Shown: positions 55,049-63,893 of the stretch, piece after piece
Layout of the letters: each line of letters starts with the position of its first letter
Numbering within the stretch: position 1 is the first letter of the stretch
DNA from: Neorhizobium sp. SHOUNA12A
GTDB lineage: Bacteria > Pseudomonadota > Alphaproteobacteria > Rhizobiales > Rhizobiaceae
Direction of reading: 5' to 3'
Assembly: GCF_023006505.1 (NCBI RefSeq)
Contig: NZ_JALBGV010000003.1
Span: 122,479-186,478 of the forward strand
DNA: 64,000 bases
Program-made: the position numbers and the translations under genes
The notes under the pieces: generated by a model
What the model saw: only the letters and a program-made list of their open reading frames with translations
Told to the model about the DNA's origin: nothing
The model's database searches: none

Positions 55049-56323
55049 ATGAAACATATCGTGTCACTTACAATTCTGGCTTCGACCGTGCTGGCGTTTG
55101 CCTCGCCGGTGTTTGCTCAGACGGTTTTCGTATCCACCCAGCTTCGCCCGATCGAGGAGGCGACCGTGGTCCGGCAGGACCTTTTGAAGGATGCCGGCAA
55201 GGTCGATTACGTGGTCGAGGAGCCGCCGCAGTTCGCAGTGCGCATGGAGGCCGAAGCGCAGGCCGGCAAGCACACGGTCAGCCTCGTCGGCGCGCTGCAT
55301 GGCGAGCTTTCGCCGCTCGCCGACAAGGGCCAGTTGGAACCGCTCGACGAGCTTGCCAAGAAGCTTGCCGCCGGCGGCATGCCGCAATCGGTTCTTGATC
55401 TCGGCAAGCTCGGCAAGCCCACGCAGCAGTATATTCCCTGGATGCAGGCGACCTATGTCATGGCCGCCAAGAAGGAAGCCCTGCAATACCTGCCGAAGGG
55501 TGTGGATATCAATGCGCTGACCTACGACCAGCTGATCGAATGGGGCAAGAACATGCAAGCTGCCACCGGCCAGCCGCAGATCGGGTTTCCGGCCGGTCCG
55601 AAGGGCCTGATGGCGCGTTATTTCCAGGGCTATTTCTATCCGTCCTTCACCGGCGGCGTGGTGCGCACCTTCAAGAATGCAGATGCTGCAGCCGGATGGG
55701 AGAAGCTGAAAGCGCTCTGGGCCTATGTCACTCCGAACTCGACCAATTACGACTTCATGCAGGAGCCCCTGGCCTCGGGCGAAGTCATGGTCGCCTGGGA
55801 CCATGTCGCCCGCCTGAAGAACGCCATCTCGGCCGCCCCGGATGACTATGTCGTCTTCCCGGCACCGGCCGGCCCGAAGGGGCGTGGCTACATGCCGGTT
55901 CTGGCCGGGCTTGCGATCCCGAAGGGCGCACCCGACACGGCAGGGGCCACGAAGGTCATCGAAACGCTGACGACAGAGAAGACCCAGCTGCTGACGGCTT
56001 CGAAGGTCGGCTTCTTCCCGACCCTCAACGTCCAGCTGCCGCCGGACCTCGACAAGGGCGTGGCGCTTCTCGCCGGTGCGGTCACCAAGACGCAAGGCTC
56101 CAAGGATGCCGTGATCTCGCTTCTCCCGGTCGGTCTCGGCGACAAGGGCGGCGAATTCAACAAGGTCTACATGGACGCCTTCCAGCGGATCGTGCTGCAG
56201 AACGAGCCCGTCGCCGACGTGCTCGCCAAGCAGGGCGCCACCATGGCCAAACTGATGACCGACGCCAAGGCGCCTTGCTGGGCTCCGGACGCCAAGAGCG
56301 ACGGCGCCTGCCCGGTTCAATAG
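55049..56323 (+). CDS. Sugar ABC transporter substrate-binding protein (family 1)
   Basis: 424 aa from ATG 55049 (GAAGGAGGAG precedes). Signal peptide HIVSLTILASTVLAFASPVFA with AQT cleavage, then the two-lobe family 1 sugar-binding fold: QYIPWMQATYVMAAKKEAL, LTYDQLIEWGKNMQAAT and the C-terminal Cys-containing tail (CWAPDAKSDGACPVQ), whose two Cys could form a disulfide. It is followed by a perfect 11-bp stem-loop. The ligand is probably a small glucoside, as inferred from the glycosidase at the end of the operon. Confidence 0.9.
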   Translation: MKHIVSLTILASTVLAFASPVFAQTVFVSTQLRPIEEATVVRQDLLKDAGKVDYVVEEPPQFAVRMEAEAQAGKHTVSLVGALHGELSPLADKGQLEPLDELAKKLAAGGMPQSVLDLGKLGKPTQQYIPWMQATYVMAAKKEALQYLPKGVDINALTYDQLIEWGKNMQAATGQPQIGFPAGPKGLMARYFQGYFYPSFTGGVVRTFKNADAAAGWEKLKALWAYVTPNSTNYDFMQEPLASGEVMVAWDHVARLKNAISAAPDDYVVFPAPAGPKGRGYMPVLAGLAIPKGAPDTAGATKVIETLTTEKTQLLTASKVGFFPTLNVQLPPDLDKGVALLAGAVTKTQGSKDAVISLLPVGLGDKGGEFNKVYMDAFQRIVLQNEPVADVLAKQGATMAKLMTDAKAPCWAPDAKSDGACPVQ

Positions 56324-56353
56324 GCACCATCCGACAAGCCTCCCAAGGCTGAT

Positions 56354-56381
56354 GGCATCCGGGCGCGAATGCCCGGATGCC
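56354..56381 (+). other. Perfect 11-bp stem-loop after the binding-protein gene
   Basis: GGCATCCGGGC, GCGAAT, GCCCGGATGCC. Thirty bases after the stop and without a T-run. It is the kind of structure that protects the binding-protein message from 3' decay or attenuates reading into the permeases. Confidence 0.65.
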
Positions 56382-56503
56382 AAATCCGAAAGAGCGGGAG
56401 CAGCGGATTGCAAGATGCCTGGATTCCGTCGCGATACGGGTGGGGGAGAGAGGAACAAGTCGATGTGTGATCAATTCTCAAAGCCCCCTTGCGAGGGCAA
56501 TCG

Positions 56504-57355
56504 ATGACCCAGAACCGACCCTGGATTCCCTATCTGCTGATCCTGCCGTCAGTCGCCTTTCTGGCGCTGCTCTTTGTCGTGCCGCTGGTGCAGACGATCT
56601 GGCTGGCTCTCTCGGACAATGGCGCACCGTCGCTGGCGAATGCCGAGCGCATGGTGACCGACATCAATTTCACCCGCTCGGTCAGGAACACCTTTCTTCT
56701 GACGATCGTCGTCGTGCCGGTGCAGATCGCCATCGCGCTCGCCATGGGCACCATGGTCGCCAAGGTCGGCCGCGGCCGCGAGACCATTCTCTGGATCTGG
56801 ACCATCCCGCTTGGCATTTCCGATCTTGCTGCCGGCCTTGTCTGGCTGTCGATCCTGCAGAATACCGGCTATTTCAACTCGCTCCTCTTCAGTCTCGGTG
56901 TGATCGGCCGGCAGGCGAGCTGGCTGTCCTACCAGACGCCGGTGGCGCTTTTCATCGCCATCGCGGTTGCGGAAATCTGGCGCGGCACGGCGATCGTCAT
57001 GGTCATCATCGTCGCCGGCCTCAACCAGGTGCCGAAGGAATTCAAGGAAGCCGCCGAGATCTTCGGCGCCGGCCCATGGACGCGTTTCTGGCGTATCACC
57101 CTGCCGCTGATCCGGCCCGCCCTGCAATCGGCGCTGATCCTGCGCACCGTGCTCGCCTTCGAGGTATTCGCAGTGGTCTATGCGCTCGGCGGGCGCAATT
57201 TCCCGGTCCTCGTCGGTGAGGCCTACAACTGGCAGAACCAGAACCAGAATTACAGCGTCGCGGCGGTCTACGCGGTACTGATCATGATCATCTCGCTTGC
57301 CGCGACGCTGATCTATCTGAAGGCCCTGAAAGTCGATCCGGAGCGCCTGTCATGA
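56504..57355 (+). CDS. Sugar ABC transporter permease (MalF type)
   Basis: 283 aa from ATG 56504 (GCGAGGGC precedes). Six membrane spans, starting PWIPYLLILPSVAFLALLFV, with the coupling loop EAAEIFGAGPWTRFWRITLP near residue 185. Partner of the permease at 57352, whose start overlaps this stop by four bases. Confidence 0.94.
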   Translation: MTQNRPWIPYLLILPSVAFLALLFVVPLVQTIWLALSDNGAPSLANAERMVTDINFTRSVRNTFLLTIVVVPVQIAIALAMGTMVAKVGRGRETILWIWTIPLGISDLAAGLVWLSILQNTGYFNSLLFSLGVIGRQASWLSYQTPVALFIAIAVAEIWRGTAIVMVIIVAGLNQVPKEFKEAAEIFGAGPWTRFWRITLPLIRPALQSALILRTVLAFEVFAVVYALGGRNFPVLVGEAYNWQNQNQNYSVAAVYAVLIMIISLAATLIYLKALKVDPERLS

Positions 57356-58209
57356 GTACGGAAACCATGAGCGCGACGGAAACAGCTTCCCGTCCCGCAA
57401 GCTTCGCCTCCTCCCGCCGCTGGCTCCTCTGGAGCGGTATCGCGGCGCTCTGCGCCTGGGTTCTGGTGCCGATCTATCTGGTGGCGTTGGGGGCACTCGG
57501 CGGTCGCCAGGGCGTCTATATCTGGCCGAAGACGGGCTTGCCGACCGGGATTTCGCTCGAACCCTTTATTCTGTTCCTGAAAACAGAAGGCGTCGTACAG
57601 TCTTTTCTCAACTCACTGGGGGCAGCCGGCATCACGGTGGCGCTTTCCATCCTGCTGGGCGCCCCGGCCGGCTATGCACTGGCCCGCTACGATTTCCGGG
57701 GCAAGGACAGCTACCGCCTTCTGGTCCTGCTCACCCGCGCCTTTCCCTTGGCGATCCTGGCGCTGCCGCTCACCGTCTCCTTCATCCGGCTCGGGCTCTA
57801 TGACACGATCATCGGCGTCGGCCTGATCCACACCGTGCTGGCGCTGCCCTTTGCGGCGCTTGTCACCCAAGGCATATTCCTCGGCGTGCCGAAGGAACTC
57901 GAAGAGGCCGCCTGGGTGTTCGGCTGCACCCGCGTCCAGGCCTTTTTCAAGGTGGTCGCGCCGCTGGCTTTGCCCGGCATCGTCGCCACGGCCGTATTCG
58001 CCTTCGTCATCTCCTGGAACGAAGTGTTCGCCGCCTCGGTGCTGACGGTGCGCAACCGCACGCTCACGGCCTATCTGCTGACGGTGCTGTCGGAAAGTCC
58101 GATGCATTACCGCTTTGCCGGCGGCTTGATGCTCATTCTCCCTTCCGTTGTCTTCATCTTCGCGGTCAGGCGTTACCTGTTCGCGATCTGGGGCATTTCC
58201 TCCAAATAA
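57352..58209 (+). CDS. Sugar ABC transporter permease (MalG type)
   Basis: 285 aa. First span WLLWSGIAALCAWVLVPIYLV after a short cytoplasmic leader, then the NSLGAAGITVALSILLGAPAGYALARY block and coupling loop EEAAWVFGCTRVQAFFKVVAP. The ATGA overlap with the MalF-type gene indicates coupled translation. It forms the heterodimeric channel. Confidence 0.94.
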   Translation: MSTETMSATETASRPASFASSRRWLLWSGIAALCAWVLVPIYLVALGALGGRQGVYIWPKTGLPTGISLEPFILFLKTEGVVQSFLNSLGAAGITVALSILLGAPAGYALARYDFRGKDSYRLLVLLTRAFPLAILALPLTVSFIRLGLYDTIIGVGLIHTVLALPFAALVTQGIFLGVPKELEEAAWVFGCTRVQAFFKVVAPLALPGIVATAVFAFVISWNEVFAASVLTVRNRTLTAYLLTVLSESPMHYRFAGGLMLILPSVVFIFAVRRYLFAIWGISSK

Positions 58210-58222
58210 CGGGACCATCGAC

Positions 58223-59281
58223 ATGGCCAATATTGTCATTGACCGCATCCGCAAGAGCTTCGGCGCCTTCCAGGCGCTGAAGGAGGTCTCGCTGACGATC
58301 AACGACGGCGAGTTTGTCTCGCTGCTCGGGCCGTCGGGATGCGGCAAGACCACGCTCCTGCGCATCATCGCCGGTCTCGAAACCTCGACCTCGGGCGATG
58401 TCCGCATCGGCGACAGGTCGATCATTGGACTGGCGCCCAAGGATCGCGGGCTGGCGATGGTCTTCCAGAACTATGCGGTCTTCCCGCATATGACGGTCTA
58501 CGAAAACGTCGCCTTCGGCCTGCGCATGCAGAAGGCGGACGATGCGCGGGTGAAGGCGCAGGTGGAGAAGGCGGCCGGCCTGCTGCATATCGAGCCGTAT
58601 CTCGACCGTTATCCGAACAAGCTTTCGGGCGGTCAGCGCCAGCGCGTGGCGGTTGCCCGCGCGCTGGCCGTCGAGCCGAAGGTGCTGCTGATGGACGAGC
58701 CGCTCTCCAATCTCGACGCATTGCTGCGGCTCGAAATGCGCACCGAACTGAAAACCGTGCTGCAATCGGCGGGTACGACGACCATCTATGTCACCCACGA
58801 CCAGACCGAGGCGATGGGCCTGTCGGATCGTATCGCGGTCATGCACAACGGCGTCGTCGAGCAGGTCGGTCATCCGGTCGAGATCTACAATCATCCGGCG
58901 ACACGTTTCGTCGGCGGTTTCATCGGCAGTCCTCCCATGAACTTCATCAAGGTGCCGGTCTCGAACGGCCGGGTGGCGGCCGGTGCTGAACAGCTCGCGG
59001 TGCCGGAGGATGTCGGCAATGAAATCGTACTTGGCCTGCGTGGCGAAGCGGTGGAACTCGCGCCGCTGCCGCAGGGGATCGAGATGAAAGTACGGGTCGC
59101 CGAGCCGATGGGGTCGCATCTGCTCCTGACCGGCTCGATCCACGACCAGCCGGTGCGGGTTATCCTGCCGGCGTCGGAAACCGTGAGGAGCGGCGACACG
59201 ATCGGCCTGAAGCTCGACCGCAAGCGCATTACCTGGCTTTCGCCCGAAAGCGGCAAGTCGTTTCCGGCCGTTTCGGCCTGA
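58223..59281 (+). CDS. Sugar ABC transporter ATP-binding protein (MsmX/UgpC type)
   Basis: 352 aa from ATG 58223. Walker A GPSGCGKTTLLRIIAGLE, Q-loop VFQNYAVFPHMTVYENVAFG, signature LSGGQRQRVAVARAL, Walker B LLMDEPLSNLDA, switch His in YVTHDQTEAMG, then a C-terminal TOBE regulatory domain (LGLRGEAVELAP, IGLKLDRKRITWL). Full-length CUT1-type ATPase, third transporter component in this operon. Confidence 0.96.
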   Translation: MANIVIDRIRKSFGAFQALKEVSLTINDGEFVSLLGPSGCGKTTLLRIIAGLETSTSGDVRIGDRSIIGLAPKDRGLAMVFQNYAVFPHMTVYENVAFGLRMQKADDARVKAQVEKAAGLLHIEPYLDRYPNKLSGGQRQRVAVARALAVEPKVLLMDEPLSNLDALLRLEMRTELKTVLQSAGTTTIYVTHDQTEAMGLSDRIAVMHNGVVEQVGHPVEIYNHPATRFVGGFIGSPPMNFIKVPVSNGRVAAGAEQLAVPEDVGNEIVLGLRGEAVELAPLPQGIEMKVRVAEPMGSHLLLTGSIHDQPVRVILPASETVRSGDTIGLKLDRKRITWLSPESGKSFPAVSA

Positions 59282-59300
59282 GCATACCGGAGTACCCGAC

Positions 59301-60557
59301 ATGAACGTGCATATCACCGAGGCGAAGCGCATTCTCGTCGCCAACGACCGCGGCGGCTATACGGTGCCGACCGACAGGCTCTACCCGTTCCAGTGGAACT
59401 GGGATTCCGCCTTCGTCGCCATGGGTTTCGCGCTTTATGATACCGACCGTGCCTATCGCGAGCTGGAGCGGCTGATCGAGGGGCAGTGGGCGGACGGCAT
59501 GATCCCGCATATCGTCTTCCATCAGCCGAGCGATACCTATTTCCCGGGTCCGAACGTCTGGCGCACCCGTCACACGATCCCGACCTCCGGCATCACCCAG
59601 CCGCCGGTCTTTGCGATCGCGCTGCGCAAGGTCTTCGAGGCGGCCGGCAGCGGCGCGGAGGCGCGTACCCTGCCGCTCTACGAGGCCGCGCTGAAATGGC
59701 ATCGCTGGTGGTATTCCGCGCGTGATCCGGAAGGTACCGGCCTGGTCGCCCTGCTGCATCCTTGGGAAAGCGGCAGCGACAACTCGCCGGCCTGGGACAT
59801 CGCGCTCGCCCGCGTGCCGACCACGACCGACACGCCGGTCGTGCGCAAGGATACCGGCCATGTGAACGCCTCGATGCGCCCGCGCGACGAGGACTATAAC
59901 CGCTTCATACACCTGGTCGACACCTATGCCGCCTGCGGCTGGGATCCCGCAAGGCAATGGGAAAAGGCGCCGTTCAAGGTGGCCGAGATCCAGACCACCG
60001 CTATCCTGCTGAAGGCCGGCGAGGACCTCGAACATCTCGCCCGCGAATTCGGCCGGACGGAGGACGCCGCCGAGATCGCCGCGTTCAACGAGCTCACCCG
60101 CAAGGCAATACTCGCGCAGTGGCGCCCGGCCCTGTCACGCTTCGTGTCCCGCGACCTGATCTCCGGCGAGGATGTCGAAGCCGCGACACAGGCAGGCTTC
60201 ATCCCCCTCCTGTCGCTCGACCTGGACAAGAGTATCGCCGACGCGCTGGTCGACGAGATGAAGGCCTGGTCGAAGGGCCTCAAGGTCGCCTTTCCAACCA
60301 CCAAGCCGGGTTTCGCAGGCTGGGAACCGAAACGCTACTGGCGCGGCCCGGCCTGGGCGATCATCAACTGGCTGCTGATCGACGGCTTCAGGCGCAACGG
60401 TCATCCGGAAGCGGCGGAAGAGCTGCGCAGATCGACGGTCGAGGCGATCGAGACAGAAGGTTTTGCCGAATATTTCGACCCTATAACGGGCGAAGGCTGC
60501 GGCGGCCTCGGCTTTTCCTGGACCGCCGCCGCTTATATGTGGCTTGCGTGGACATAA
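59301..60557 (+). CDS. GH63-like glycoside hydrolase (mannosyl/glucosylglycerate hydrolase type)
   Basis: 418 aa, cytoplasmic, (alpha/alpha)6 barrel. FQWNWDSAFVAMGF, ADGMIPHIVFHQPSDTYFPG, LLHPWESGSDNSPAWD with the general-acid Asp, KRYWRGPAWAIINWLL and the C-terminal GGLGFSWTAAAYMWLAW are the blocks shared by GH63 alpha-glucosidases and the bacterial glycosylglycerate hydrolases. Length (about 420 residues) fits the short glycosylglycerate hydrolases. It ends the operon and should act on the imported compound. Substrate is inferred from family similarity only. Confidence 0.82.
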   Translation: MNVHITEAKRILVANDRGGYTVPTDRLYPFQWNWDSAFVAMGFALYDTDRAYRELERLIEGQWADGMIPHIVFHQPSDTYFPGPNVWRTRHTIPTSGITQPPVFAIALRKVFEAAGSGAEARTLPLYEAALKWHRWWYSARDPEGTGLVALLHPWESGSDNSPAWDIALARVPTTTDTPVVRKDTGHVNASMRPRDEDYNRFIHLVDTYAACGWDPARQWEKAPFKVAEIQTTAILLKAGEDLEHLAREFGRTEDAAEIAAFNELTRKAILAQWRPALSRFVSRDLISGEDVEAATQAGFIPLLSLDLDKSIADALVDEMKAWSKGLKVAFPTTKPGFAGWEPKRYWRGPAWAIINWLLIDGFRRNGHPEAAEELRRSTVEAIETEGFAEYFDPITGEGCGGLGFSWTAAAYMWLAWT

Positions 60558-60983
60558 GATCAGCGGAAAGCGGCAGATTGCGACATAGTCGAACGACTCG
60601 AGTGCTTGTTGCCTGACATGCGCACCAGGCAAGATAAAAAATCCAGTGCCCGTCTGATGCCAGGAGACGCCCGATGGAAAGGAATTGCTGCAAACGGAAA
60701 AGGAGTCACGCAACATCGGAACTCAACACCGGCAGGCGGCAGGCTTTTTCCACAGAATATACCGATCCGTTTGGAGCAAAAGCATTTCCATTTTTTCAGC
60801 CTCTTGCGTCCGGATGCATAAAAATCTCTCTATAAATTTAGAGCAATATTAAGGGCCGCGCCGATCGTTGGGTCGACAGTGTTTCCGCGGCATAGCCATA
60901 ATCCTTGATCGTGAGTGCCTTTTATCTCGAGTGAGACATGGCTCCCGCTCAGCAGTCGATTTCAGCCAGTAGCGGAGTTTTAC
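60558..60983. promoter_or_regulatory. Intergenic region before the diguanylate cyclase gene
   Basis: 426 bases without a clear gene. An AT-rich stretch with the dyad CTCTA-N6-TAGAG (60828-60843) and ATAAAAATCTCTCTATAAATTT just upstream of the GGDEF gene is the likely promoter. Confidence 0.45.
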
Positions 60984-62549
60984 ATGTTCATTCGTGTACT
61001 CGATTGCATCAGCACCGATCATAACCCGACGCTTGTCGTCCTGGCGATTGTTGTCGCGCTCTTTTCGGGCTTTGCACTGTTCACCATCCTCGACCATGCC
61101 AGAGCGCGACATGGACGTATGAAGACTGTTTGGGTATTTGTGGCTGCCTTCGCGGTGGGTGGCGGAATTTGGTCGACGCACTTCATCGCCATGCTGGGTT
61201 TTCAACCTGCTGCGTTTGTGAGCTACGATGTAGGTCTCACAGCAATATCGGCCATTTTTGCAATTGCCTTTGCCGCAGCCGCAACGCCCCTGTTACTGTC
61301 GCCTGGTCTTGTCAACGCTCTCGCGGGCGGTCTTCTTCTCAGCGGCGCAATTGGCACCATGCACTTCATCGGCATGAGGGCTTTGCTATTTGCCGGCACT
61401 CTCGAGTGGCATTTGCCTCTCGTTGCGCTTTCGCTCTGCGCGGGCAGCTTACTGGTGATCGCGGCGACATTCGCTGGACGACGACGTGCTTCGGTCGGAT
61501 CTCGCCTTTCTGCGGGAACCTTATTCGGTGCAGCTATCTGCACACTGCATTTCACCGCGATGAGTGCCGCCCTTCTTAAGACAGACCCGTCTCTTCGAGT
61601 TGCGGATGGGAACCTGTCGGAATTTCTCCTTGGGCTCTCCGTTGCCGTGGTCACAACATTGATCGTGGTCTTCAGTCTGGTGACGGTTATGTTTGATCGA
61701 CGTGCTCACGACGCGACCGTCGATGCCCAACAGATGCGATCCATTCTTGAGGCCGCACAGATCGGCATCCTTGTTTGTCAGGATGATGAGGTCATCTCGG
61801 CAAACAAGGCATTCGAGCGGCTCGTGGGCTGTGAAGGGTCGAGTATCGAAGGTCGTGCCGTTGCCGACTTTTTTGAACTCCCGGCAGGCGCCGATCGTCA
61901 CGCACCTCGCCTTTACGAGACCGAAGGACAACTAAAGACGGCCAATGGGGTGCGGGTGGACGTTGCGCTCAACACAACACCGATCCTGTCGGGAGACACG
62001 TTGCGACATCTCGTCGAAGTTCGCGATATTGGCGATCATAAACGTGCTCGTGATCGCTTGGACTACCTCGCCAACCATGACGAGTTGACGGGACTTCCAA
62101 ATCGCAGGCTGTTAAATGCCGAGCTGCGAAAAGAGGCGCTGTCCAATCAGGAGTTTGGGCTACTGTGGGTCGATCTTGATCGTTTCAAGGAGATTAATGA
62201 CACGCATGGGCATGCGATCGGAGATGCTCTTCTCCACGCGGTGGCGCAACGCTTCCGCTCGGTTCTGGACGAGCGGCATTTGCTTGCGCGTGTCGGTGGA
62301 GATGAGTTTGTCGTTCTGTTCAAGCACTCATCAAGACAACACGATCCCGCCAGCGCGGCTGAAAGCCTGTTGAAGGCAATGGTCAATCCGATTGTCGTCG
62401 ACGGCCAAATGCTGGAGGTCGGGATTTCTATCGGTCTGGCAAGATACCCCCATGACGCGAAGTCGACAGACGCTTTGATGCGCCGAGCCGATCTTGCTCT
62501 TTATGAGGCAAAAAAGACCGGCCGCAGCCGCTACGCCGCCGCGTCGTGA
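60984..62549 (+). CDS. MHYT-PAS-GGDEF diguanylate cyclase
   Basis: 521 aa from ATG 60984 (GCGGAG nine bases before). The N-terminal seven-span MHYT sensor has its three repeats THFIAML, MHFIGMR and LHFTAMS, thought to bind a metal or gas ligand. A PAS-like domain follows (MRSILEAAQIGILVCQDDEV, residues about 250-350), then a GGDEF domain with DYLANHDELTGLPNRRLLN and the intact active-site motif GGDEF at 438-442. No RxxD inhibitory site precedes the motif (the residues are DERH-LLARV). It makes c-di-GMP and would influence motility or surface attachment. No EAL domain follows, unlike many family members. Confidence 0.93.
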   Translation: MFIRVLDCISTDHNPTLVVLAIVVALFSGFALFTILDHARARHGRMKTVWVFVAAFAVGGGIWSTHFIAMLGFQPAAFVSYDVGLTAISAIFAIAFAAAATPLLLSPGLVNALAGGLLLSGAIGTMHFIGMRALLFAGTLEWHLPLVALSLCAGSLLVIAATFAGRRRASVGSRLSAGTLFGAAICTLHFTAMSAALLKTDPSLRVADGNLSEFLLGLSVAVVTTLIVVFSLVTVMFDRRAHDATVDAQQMRSILEAAQIGILVCQDDEVISANKAFERLVGCEGSSIEGRAVADFFELPAGADRHAPRLYETEGQLKTANGVRVDVALNTTPILSGDTLRHLVEVRDIGDHKRARDRLDYLANHDELTGLPNRRLLNAELRKEALSNQEFGLLWVDLDRFKEINDTHGHAIGDALLHAVAQRFRSVLDERHLLARVGGDEFVVLFKHSSRQHDPASAAESLLKAMVNPIVVDGQMLEVGISIGLARYPHDAKSTDALMRRADLALYEAKKTGRSRYAAAS

Positions 62550-62634
62550 GCCTTGCGTTGCCGGTTAGGTGGCGATACCGCCATGGCTCCTTCGCGGTTG
62601 CGCATCCACGGCCACCACCATCGCCGGTCGGCGA

Positions 62635-63294
62635 TCAGATCGTCTCCTCTGGCAATGTGATCGGGGCTCTCCTGATTGACGAAATATAGTTCTTTAGGAC
62701 CGTCTGAACGGTATCTTCTGCCGTCTGTCCGGGTATCGCCCACTGCGCGAAATGACCATCGATGTACATACGGGCAAGCCCGTAAACGAGCGCCCTTGCG
62801 GCAATTTGTGTTTCCATGATGTCGTTTGACTGAAGCAAATTTCGCCGCCTGGCCTCCAGCATCGCTGCTTCAACAAGCAGACGCACGGCGTCATTGTCCC
62901 GGCGTAGAGATTCAGAATTTTCCCAATCAATCAGGCTCCGCGTCGAGATGATCTGGAAGTGTGTCGGGTTTCGAATCGCCCATCGCAGATAGGCCACTCC
63001 CACCGCTGCAAACCGATCAACCGGATCGTCAGTGATAACAGCCTCCACCGCGTTGACGATCTCCAGCCTAAAACGCGCCATCGCCTGCTCAGCAACAGCT
63101 GTCATCAAAGCGGTCTTGTTGCTGAAGTGCCGGAAAGGGGCGCCTGGGGAAACGCCAGCCCGTTTTGCTACTTCTCGAACACTCACGTTGGCGGGGCCGT
63201 CCTCCTCGACAAGTTGAACAGCCGCATCGATCAGCGCCTGCCGGAGATTTCCGTGATGATAGCTTGGGCGATCTTTGCCCTGGTCTTCGCTCAT
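62635..63294 (-). CDS. TetR-family transcriptional regulator
   Basis: 219 aa. Helix-turn-helix at the N-terminus: DAAVQLVEEDGPANVSVREV, then AKRAGVSPGAPFRHFSNKTA. The C-terminal domain has the WAIRNPTHFQIISTRSLIDW segment of the TetR_C_33/WHG type, common in regulators of redox or stress-linked genes. It is divergent from the membrane protein gene at 63458, with two symmetric palindromes in between, which are its probable operators. Confidence 0.92.
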   Translation of the reverse strand: MSEDQGKDRPSYHHGNLRQALIDAAVQLVEEDGPANVSVREVAKRAGVSPGAPFRHFSNKTALMTAVAEQAMARFRLEIVNAVEAVITDDPVDRFAAVGVAYLRWAIRNPTHFQIISTRSLIDWENSESLRRDNDAVRLLVEAAMLEARRRNLLQSNDIMETQIAARALVYGLARMYIDGHFAQWAIPGQTAEDTVQTVLKNYISSIRRAPITLPEETI

Positions 63295-63346
63295 AGGTGT
63301 TTCCGTTCAGTTGGATGGCATTCGGTATCACAACGACATGAGAAAT

Positions 63347-63393
63347 GTAATCGCTGTTTACACTCCTCACAAATGAATGTAAGCAGTGATTAC
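63347..63393. promoter_or_regulatory. Two TetR-type operators in the divergent region
   Basis: GTAATCGCTGTTTACA (63347-63362) and TGTAAGCAGTGATTAC (63378-63393) are inverted copies of each other (14 of 16 positions), and each has its own GTAA-N7-TTAC dyad. They lie between the TetR start (63294) and the membrane-protein start (63458). Two dyads centred 31 bp apart fit cooperative binding by two TetR dimers. Confidence 0.75.
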
Positions 63394-63457
63394 GGACGGG
63401 AACTGGAACACCTTGCGATCCTCGCAACTCTCTACTTTCCCGGATGGAGGAAACATC

Positions 63458-63889
63458 ATGCTCGCGAAAAACACCCCTGCTTTATCGCCTACACCATCTG
63501 GCAACCTCACGGTCTCCAGCTCCAGCGCAAGGTTCCGGTCATTTTCGGCGATGTCAGGCGCTTCAGACGGTATCCTTTACCGTGTCGCAGCTGTCTGTGG
63601 AGTAGGAAGTGCAATCATACTGCTGATCAATGCGGCCAAGCGTAGCGGATTGATCGCGACCACCAATCTCACCCAAATTCTCGCACCCCTTGCCGAAATT
63701 CTGGCGCTTGGACTGATCGTCGGTTTGTTTCTATCCGTCGGCCGCCGTACCGGCCTGTTTGGGTTGATTGCCTTCGTTCTCAATTTCGCGGCCCTTGCGA
63801 GCCTGGAAGGGGTGGAAGTCGTCATCAATCTGGTATTTTCCAAACTTCCGATGGCAACCATTGTTGAGCTTCAGGCGGGACCGCTCGGG
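63458..63889 (+). pseudogene. Membrane protein gene truncated by an insertion sequence
   Basis: ATG 63458 follows GGATGGAGGAAAC. The first 40 residues are low-complexity Ser/Pro/Thr (TPALSPTPSGN), then DGILYRVAAVCGVGSAIILLINA, LAEILALGLIVGLFLSVGR and GLFGLIAFVLNFAALASLEG form three membrane segments. The frame reads on to a stop at 63902-63904, but the last codons (LAGC) come from the insertion element that starts at about 63894. The intact gene was longer. It is divergent from TetR and probably was its target; function unrecognised. Confidence 0.7.
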
Positions 63890-63893
63890 CTAG

